Shown here piece by piece: positions 7,159 to 10,812 of a stretch of 10,812 nucleotides of DNA. Positions within the stretch are counted from its first letter, which is position 1; each line of letters begins with the position of its first letter. This DNA is from Succinivibrio sp. (lineage in GTDB: Bacteria > Pseudomonadota > Gammaproteobacteria > Enterobacterales > Succinivibrionaceae). Where the stretch lies: the NCBI GenBank assembly GCA_017959135.1, contig JAGDBH010000198.1, positions 1-10,812 of the forward strand, in the 5' to 3' direction. Both the position numbers and the translations under genes were made by a program. The notes under the pieces were generated by a model that ran no database searches, was not told the DNA's origin, and was given only the letters and a program-made list of their open reading frames with translations.

Positions 7159-7482
7159 CTAATCACGAACAGCTGAGAAAACTGAGTTGTCTCCGCCGAA
7201 AGGATTTGATACGTACTGTTCAGCATCCCAGTCGTTATCATACTTAACAGAATTGTCATCAAATGTGTATTTGAATCTGTACTGATATGATGGCTTCTCA
7301 CCTTCTGGAACAGTAATCATGCCCTTGAAAGTGCCGTTCTTCTGAGGCTTCATTGCAACTGCCTGCCAGCCGTTATGCTCGCATAGAAGATCAATTTTAA
7401 CAGCACCCTGAGCTGCAGCTTTCTTAATAGTGAAAGTAACGTTTACCTTTGCGTCTTTTGTAAATTTCTTAGAAACGCTCAT
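7159..7482 (-). CDS. Stand-alone CBM48-like glycogen-binding domain protein
   Basis: The 107-residue product is a single early-set (isoamylase N-terminal / AMPK glycogen-binding type) beta-sandwich with no catalytic domain. The family pattern is visible: a first strand KVNVTFTIK (12-20), HNGW (36-39) where the fold places a sugar-stacking tryptophan, YQYRFKYTFDD (67-76), the second aromatic region NDWDAEQY (83-90) and the closing NPFGGDNSV (93-101). No signal peptide is present, so it acts in the cytoplasm, where it presumably binds glycogen or another alpha-glucan. The partner and exact role are not known from the sequence. The ATG has a strong AGGGGA site nine bases upstream. It has its own promoter (7602-7630), a leader of about 110 nt and a terminator, with no glycogen genes adjacent. 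Confidence 0.85.
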   Translation of the reverse strand: MSVSKKFTKDAKVNVTFTIKKAAAQGAVKIDLLCEHNGWQAVAMKPQKNGTFKGMITVPEGEKPSYQYRFKYTFDDNSVKYDNDWDAEQYVSNPFGGDNSVFSAVRD

Positions 7483-7601
7483 CGATAATTTCCCCTTTAA
7501 AAATGTTTAGCACCGAGTCTTGTTAAGTAGCAAACGTTGATTCGGTACTCCACTAAGTTCGAGTTCATTGTAATCCTAATTGGTACAAAAATAGTAATAT
7601 T

Positions 7602-7630
7602 TTTAAACAGATAGAATATATACATATCAA
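7602..7630 (-). promoter_or_regulatory. Probable promoter of the glycogen-binding protein gene
   Basis: On the minus strand TTGATA (7625-7630) and TTTAAA (7602-7607) are spaced by 17 bases, with TG just before the -10. A start near 7595 gives a leader of about 110 nt. In that leader ACCGA and TCGGT (on the plus strand at 7512-7516 and 7542-7546) can pair, but no known riboswitch is recognised. Confidence 0.5.
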
Positions 7631-7766
7631 ATATGTGACAGACTGTGTAAATTTACAAATTGTAAAAAATGAAAATTACTTACATTTCTAACGTTTAACT
7701 TATTGATTCTCTAGATAAAAGTTTTCAAGAAAAGTCATTGAGAGTGTGTTGTGGTGGATAATATAA

Positions 7767-7811
7767 CTAACATTTCAGTTTAAAATTTAAACTTATAAAA
7801 CAATATGTTAG
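7767..7811. repeat. Nested inverted repeats downstream of mutH
   Basis: Outer arms CTAACAT (7767-7773) and ATGTTAG (7805-7811) are perfect complements. Between them lies a second perfect inverted repeat AGTTTAAA (7777-7784) / TTTAAACT (7786-7793) centred on A7785. The inner arms are too close to fold as RNA without opening the centre, so a DNA-level element such as a protein site is as likely as an RNA hairpin. It sits in the 428-base gene-free spacer 7483-7910, whose only other recognisable element is the promoter at 7602-7630. Confidence 0.5.
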
Positions 7812-7910
7812 CTTGTAAGAAAAATGGTGATCTTTTAAGTTTGGATGTTTATTGCACAAAATTGGTGAGTCTTAATGTGACTTTTTAGCATTATGGTCGT
7901 TTTGGCTGAT

Positions 7911-8609
7911 TTATCTGCCAAGAATATTCTGCTGTATCAGTTTCTTTGTATAGGCTCTTCTCATATAAAAACCTCTTGGTCTTGTTCTTATAATCTCCCC
8001 ATTGGCTCCTATACATTCTGTCAGTACCTTTCCATTGGCTCCTTTTGGTCTCATCTGAATAATCTGTCCTATACGGGCTGTTATTTTTTCAACATTCCCG
8101 GTTTTTACCATTTCGTAAAGTTCGTTGAAATCATTTCTTACGGTATTAAGTTCTTCCTCTGATGGGGTATAGAAGAAATATCCCAGTACTATTCTGTCAT
8201 CAAAATCCAGATCTCTGGATGCTCGGACGAGTACGAAAAGTACACGGGTTATTTTTGAGTAAAGAGGAGAACTCTCAAAAGTGTAGTGACGGATGTCACT
8301 GAGAGGTGCATAGCACAGAAATGTTGATTCCAGAGGCGTAAATGAATCATCAACTGGAATTGTCTTAAGCTCGACTCCGAGTTCTGGAAAATCTGGAATT
8401 GACTGATTGGCAGCGCTGGCTCCGAGAGATTTCTCAATCAGCTCTCCTGCAAATCCTTTACCGTGAAGTGTATCTATCGGCAGGGGAATATTTGCTGATT
8501 CAGCCAGTTCGGTTAGTGATTTTCCGACAATGAAGTTTAATCTCTCTATCAGTTCCTCAAAGTTCTTAGGAGAAAAAATCTGGTTGTTTTTCTGCTTTGA
8601 CAGGCCCAT
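7911..8609 (-). CDS. mutH: DNA mismatch repair endonuclease MutH
   Basis: MutH nicks the unmethylated strand at hemimethylated GATC sites when activated by MutS and MutL, directing mismatch repair to the new strand. The 232-residue product matches the E. coli length of about 229. The catalytic motif D-x6-E-x-K is at D73, E80 and K82 within DFPELGVELKTIPVD. E59 and K119 also correspond to conserved E. coli residues at a constant offset of three. Other matches are LGASA (62-66), ITARIGQIIQMRPKGAN (176-192) and TRPRGFYMRR (209-218). The ATG at 8607-8609 has an AGGAA site. The gene is divergent from rppH, as in E. coli. No clear terminator follows it. Its presence implies a Dam methylase elsewhere in the genome. 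Confidence 0.95.
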   Translation of the reverse strand: MGLSKQKNNQIFSPKNFEELIERLNFIVGKSLTELAESANIPLPIDTLHGKGFAGELIEKSLGASAANQSIPDFPELGVELKTIPVDDSFTPLESTFLCYAPLSDIRHYTFESSPLYSKITRVLFVLVRASRDLDFDDRIVLGYFFYTPSEEELNTVRNDFNELYEMVKTGNVEKITARIGQIIQMRPKGANGKVLTECIGANGEIIRTRPRGFYMRRAYTKKLIQQNILGR

Positions 8610-8641
8610 TTTCAGTTCCTAAAAATCGAGTGTTCAGAATA

Positions 8642-8670
8642 CTTATAAAAAAGAGAGTTTACGTGATCTA
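8642..8670 (-). promoter_or_regulatory. Possible mutH promoter with a GATC in its -35
   Basis: On the minus strand TATAAG (8642-8647) is preceded, 17 bases upstream, by TAGATC (8665-8670), a poor -35 that contains a GATC site (8665-8668). A start near 8636 would leave a short leader. The call is weak because the -35 matches the consensus at only three positions. Confidence 0.3.
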
Positions 8671-8684
8671 CAAAGAGCTTTGTA
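8669..8684. promoter_or_regulatory. Perfect 16-bp palindrome between divergent mutH and rppH promoters
   Basis: TACAAAG (8669-8675) and CTTTGTA (8678-8684) are exact complements around a 2-base centre AG. The element overlaps the expected -35 regions of both the minus-strand mutH promoter and the plus-strand rppH promoter. A dimeric repressor or activator could act on both from here. No known regulator site is recognised. Confidence 0.45.
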
Positions 8685-8691
8685 ATGCCCC

Positions 8692-8704
8692 TATCTGTTA
8701 TAAT
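8692..8704 (+). promoter_or_regulatory. rppH-ptsP promoter with extended -10
   Basis: A perfect TATAAT (8699-8704) is preceded by TG at 8696-8697. No good -35 is present (AGCTTT at the 17-base position), which fits dependence on the extended -10. The 13 bases TATCTGTTATAAT are identical to those at the ffh promoter. A start near 8711 gives a leader of about 55 nt. Confidence 0.7.
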
Positions 8705-8766
8705 AGCACACAGTATAACTTTGCAGTTTGCAAATAGTTTAAAAGATAAAGATCAGGCGGTTTTTT

Positions 8767-9297
8767 GTGATTGATAAAGACGGATTTAGGCCAAATGTTG
8801 GCATTGTAATCTGCAACCGCTCAGGTCAGGTTTTATGGGCTCGACGCATCAGACAGAATTCCTGGCAGTTTCCTCAGGGAGGCGTGGATTCAGGTGAATC
8901 TCCAGAGAGTGCTATGTACAGAGAGCTCTATGAGGAGCTTGGCTTAACCAAAAACGATGTAAAGCTTCTGGCTAGTACAAAGTTCTGGCTTAAGTACAGA
9001 CTCCCTAAAAGACTGGTCCGCTGGAATGAGAAACCTTTATGTATCGGACAGAAACAGAAGTGGTATTTACTTTGTTTGAATAAGGATAAATCTGAACATA
9101 TTGAATTTAACCGCAAAGGTCATCCTGAGTTTGATGACTGGCGTTGGGTAAGTTACTGGTATCCGGTCCGGCAGGTGGTTGCATTTAAACGAGATGTGTA
9201 TCGACAGGTGCTGAGTATATTCTCTCAGATAGCACTTTTCGGTCCGCACTTAGGAAATAATTATAAAAAGAATACCCGAACGAGGAGGGTAAGGTAG
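8767..9297 (+). CDS. rppH: RNA pyrophosphohydrolase RppH (GTG start)
   Basis: RppH removes pyrophosphate from 5'-triphosphate RNA ends, producing the monophosphate that stimulates RNase E decay. The 176-residue product has the same length as the E. coli enzyme and matches it throughout: [18 protein letters not shown] at the N terminus and [21 protein letters not shown] near 125-147. The Nudix box G-x5-E-x7-REL-x-EE-x-G-L lies at 38-60, with metal-binding E53, E56 and E57. The GTG at 8767 is chosen because it gives the family N terminus and has AGGCGG (8755-8760) six bases upstream. It is the first gene of an rppH-ptsP operon. The last codons carry the strong AGGAGGG ribosome site of ptsP (9283-9289), and only two bases separate its stop from the ptsP ATG. 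Confidence 0.96.
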   Translation: MIDKDGFRPNVGIVICNRSGQVLWARRIRQNSWQFPQGGVDSGESPESAMYRELYEELGLTKNDVKLLASTKFWLKYRLPKRLVRWNEKPLCIGQKQKWYLLCLNKDKSEHIEFNRKGHPEFDDWRWVSYWYPVRQVVAFKRDVYRQVLSIFSQIALFGPHLGNNYKKNTRTRRVR

Positions 9298-9299
9298 CT

Positions 9300-10812
9300 A
9301 TGTCTGAAAATCAGAATTCAATATTGCTAGCCCTACGTAAAATTATTCAGGAGGTATCTTCCAAGAAATCCTTTGAGGATGCCATTAACACACTTGTAGA
9401 GTTGATAAGAGATACGACAAGCGCTGACTGCTGTTCTCTGTATCTGGTTACCCCAAGAAAGAATTATCTGAAACTTGCGGCGACTGAAGGTCTGCAGAAG
9501 GACTCCATTGGAAAGGCATCACTGCAGATCGGAGAAGGACTGGTGGGCCTTGTTGCGCAGAAGCAGGAACTGGTAAATCTTGCTAACGCGCCGGAACATC
9601 CTAACTTCAAATATCTTCCAGATGTTGGTGAGGATGAGTATCAGTCATTTCTAGGTGTTCCTGTAATCAATCAGGGTGAGCTTTTAGGTGTTCTGGTTAT
9701 TCAGTGTAAGGAAAACCGTGTATTCGGTGAACAGGAAGAGACCTTACTTATTACTCTTTCAGCTCAGATTGCCTCGATTATTTCCATTACAAGAACTCTA
9801 AAGGAAAACGAGGATTACAGAGTATCCCGCTACAAGGGTAAGACAGGTTCTGGTTCAATTGCCATTGCTCAGGCTGTGGTATGGAAACCACCTGTAACCT
9901 TTGACACCATTCAGACTATGTATTCTGATGAAAAGGATATTCAGTCAGAGCTGTTCCATCAGACAATCTTCCAGCTGCAGATGGAAATGGATAGAGCAAA
10001 TCTCTATCTTCAGGAGAACTCACTCTCACAGGCATCTTCAGGTTATATGTCAGGTTATGGCAGTATGCTTGATGATCCTTCTTTTGAGGATGAGGTTGAT
10101 TCAGAGATTTTCGAAAATGGTTACGTTGCAGCTACTGCAATCAAGGTTGTAACCATGAGACGAATCAAGACTGCAGAAGACGATGGGCATAAGGAAAAGA
10201 TTAGGGATATGCGGGATTTCGCCTCAATCCTTATCACAAGACTGGTACATCTGGCTCCAAAGGAGACAGAGCTGTCATCACCAGTAGTTCTGGTGGTACA
10301 GAGTATGCCTGCAGCGCTGGTTGCTGAAATGACACGCGACAAGATTGCTGGCTTTATCTGTATTGACAGCGGAACCTCTTCTCATACAGCTATTCTGGCA
10401 AGGGATTTAGGTATCCCTGCGGTTATTGGCGTTAATATCGACATTAACGATCTTGACGGCAGAACCATCATTGTTGACGGTCAGAATGCAGAGGTGCTGA
10501 TTGACCCATCATCAAGTGTGATTGATGAGTATATGCAGCTTGTTGCCGCATCAAAGAAACAGAATGATATGTTTAATGCCGGCAAGTATGAAAAGGCAGT
10601 AACACAGGACAACAATGAAATCTGCATTCAGCTTAATGCAGGTTTGAATCATGAGGATGATGACCTTCCTGCTCAGACTGACGGTATCGGTCTGTACAGA
10701 ACAGAAATCTCCTTTATGCTGTGTGCTTCACTTCCTTCAGAGGAACAGCAGGTTGGCTGGTACAGAAATCTTCTGTCAAAGTTCAAAGGCCTTCCTGTAT
10801 GTATGAGAACTC
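9300..10812 (+). CDS. ptsP: Phosphoenolpyruvate-protein phosphotransferase PtsP (EI-Ntr), 3' end missing
   Basis: EI-Ntr takes phosphate from phosphoenolpyruvate and passes it to NPr (PtsO), feeding the regulatory nitrogen PTS. The frame is open from ATG 9300 to the window edge, giving 504 codons of an expected 750 or so. A GAF sensor domain covers roughly residues 10-165 (IGEGLVGLVAQ, FLGVPVINQGELLGVLVIQ). The EI N-terminal and swivelling phosphohistidine domains follow at about 185-425, with the active-site histidine H362 in GTSSHTAILARDLGIP. The phosphoenolpyruvate barrel begins with DGIGLYRTEISFML (461-474). The closest match is E. coli PtsP, including the N-terminal GAF domain that separates it from ordinary enzyme I. 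It is translationally coupled to rppH, as in E. coli. The missing barrel end cannot be checked. Confidence 0.96.
   Translation, partial: MSENQNSILLALRKIIQEVSSKKSFEDAINTLVELIRDTTSADCCSLYLVTPRKNYLKLAATEGLQKDSIGKASLQIGEGLVGLVAQKQELVNLANAPEHPNFKYLPDVGEDEYQSFLGVPVINQGELLGVLVIQCKENRVFGEQEETLLITLSAQIASIISITRTLKENEDYRVSRYKGKTGSGSIAIAQAVVWKPPVTFDTIQTMYSDEKDIQSELFHQTIFQLQMEMDRANLYLQENSLSQASSGYMSGYGSMLDDPSFEDEVDSEIFENGYVAATAIKVVTMRRIKTAEDDGHKEKIRDMRDFASILITRLVHLAPKETELSSPVVLVVQSMPAALVAEMTRDKIAGFICIDSGTSSHTAILARDLGIPAVIGVNIDINDLDGRTIIVDGQNAEVLIDPSSSVIDEYMQLVAASKKQNDMFNAGKYEKAVTQDNNEICIQLNAGLNHEDDDLPAQTDGIGLYRTEISFMLCASLPSEEQQVGWYRNLLSKFKGLPVCMRT

Noticed and set aside
7512..7546. Riboswitch in the leader of the glycogen-binding gene
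   Set aside because: Only a 5-bp pairing is visible, and no conserved core of a known riboswitch class is recognised.
7893..8162. Open frame on the plus strand overlapping mutH
   Set aside because: It is antisense to the conserved 3' part of mutH, and its translation shows only hydrophobic and aromatic residues expected from reading the complement.

Overview
The window looks like a chromosomal core region of an AT-rich gammaproteobacterium. Three things support this: the gene order ffh, rpsP-rimM-trmD-rplS; a mutH gene divergent from rppH-ptsP, as in Escherichia coli; and protein sequences close to the E. coli ones in these genes. MutH implies Dam-type GATC methylation. The low GC content and the single-domain glycogen-binding protein would fit a gut anaerobe of the Succinivibrionaceae/Aeromonadales, but that placement is inference. 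I see no insertion sequence, prophage, CRISPR array or toxin-antitoxin pair.

Layout. Bases 1-270 hold a rho-independent terminator for a gene upstream of the window and the ffh promoter. Bases 274-1659 encode the signal recognition particle GTPase and end in a terminator. Bases 1975-4013 are the ribosome-maturation operon: S16, the 16S maturation factor RimM, the tRNA m1G37 methyltransferase TrmD and L19. It has its own promoter, a leader hairpin and a terminator. Bases 4387-5127 encode a secreted class A acid phosphatase. It converges on a periplasmic ABC-type solute-binding protein (5186-6307, minus) that has no permease or ATPase beside it. An isolated initiator tRNA-fMet gene (6499-6575, minus) follows, with a near-consensus promoter and a strong terminator. 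After about 480 bases with no gene comes a 107-residue stand-alone glycogen-binding (CBM48-like) protein on the minus strand (7159-7482), then another gene-poor, very AT-rich spacer. The last block is mutH (minus), divergent from rppH and ptsP (plus). ptsP runs off the right edge after 504 codons.

How the genes relate. The left half is growth-linked translation and secretion machinery: SRP targeting, ribosomal proteins, rRNA and tRNA maturation. The right end pairs methyl-directed mismatch repair with RNA 5'-end processing (RppH) and the nitrogen-PTS phosphotransferase EI-Ntr (PtsP). The middle holds exported and storage-related accessory genes, each apparently a single transcription unit.

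I did not find a convincing undescribed system. The signals most worth checking are regulatory: a perfect 16-base palindrome spanning the -35 regions of the divergent mutH/rppH promoters next to a GATC site, an identical 13-base extended -10 element at ffh and rppH, nested inverted repeats in the spacer downstream of mutH, the long unassigned spacer beside tRNA-fMet, and a 39-residue Ala/Lys/Glu tail on S16.
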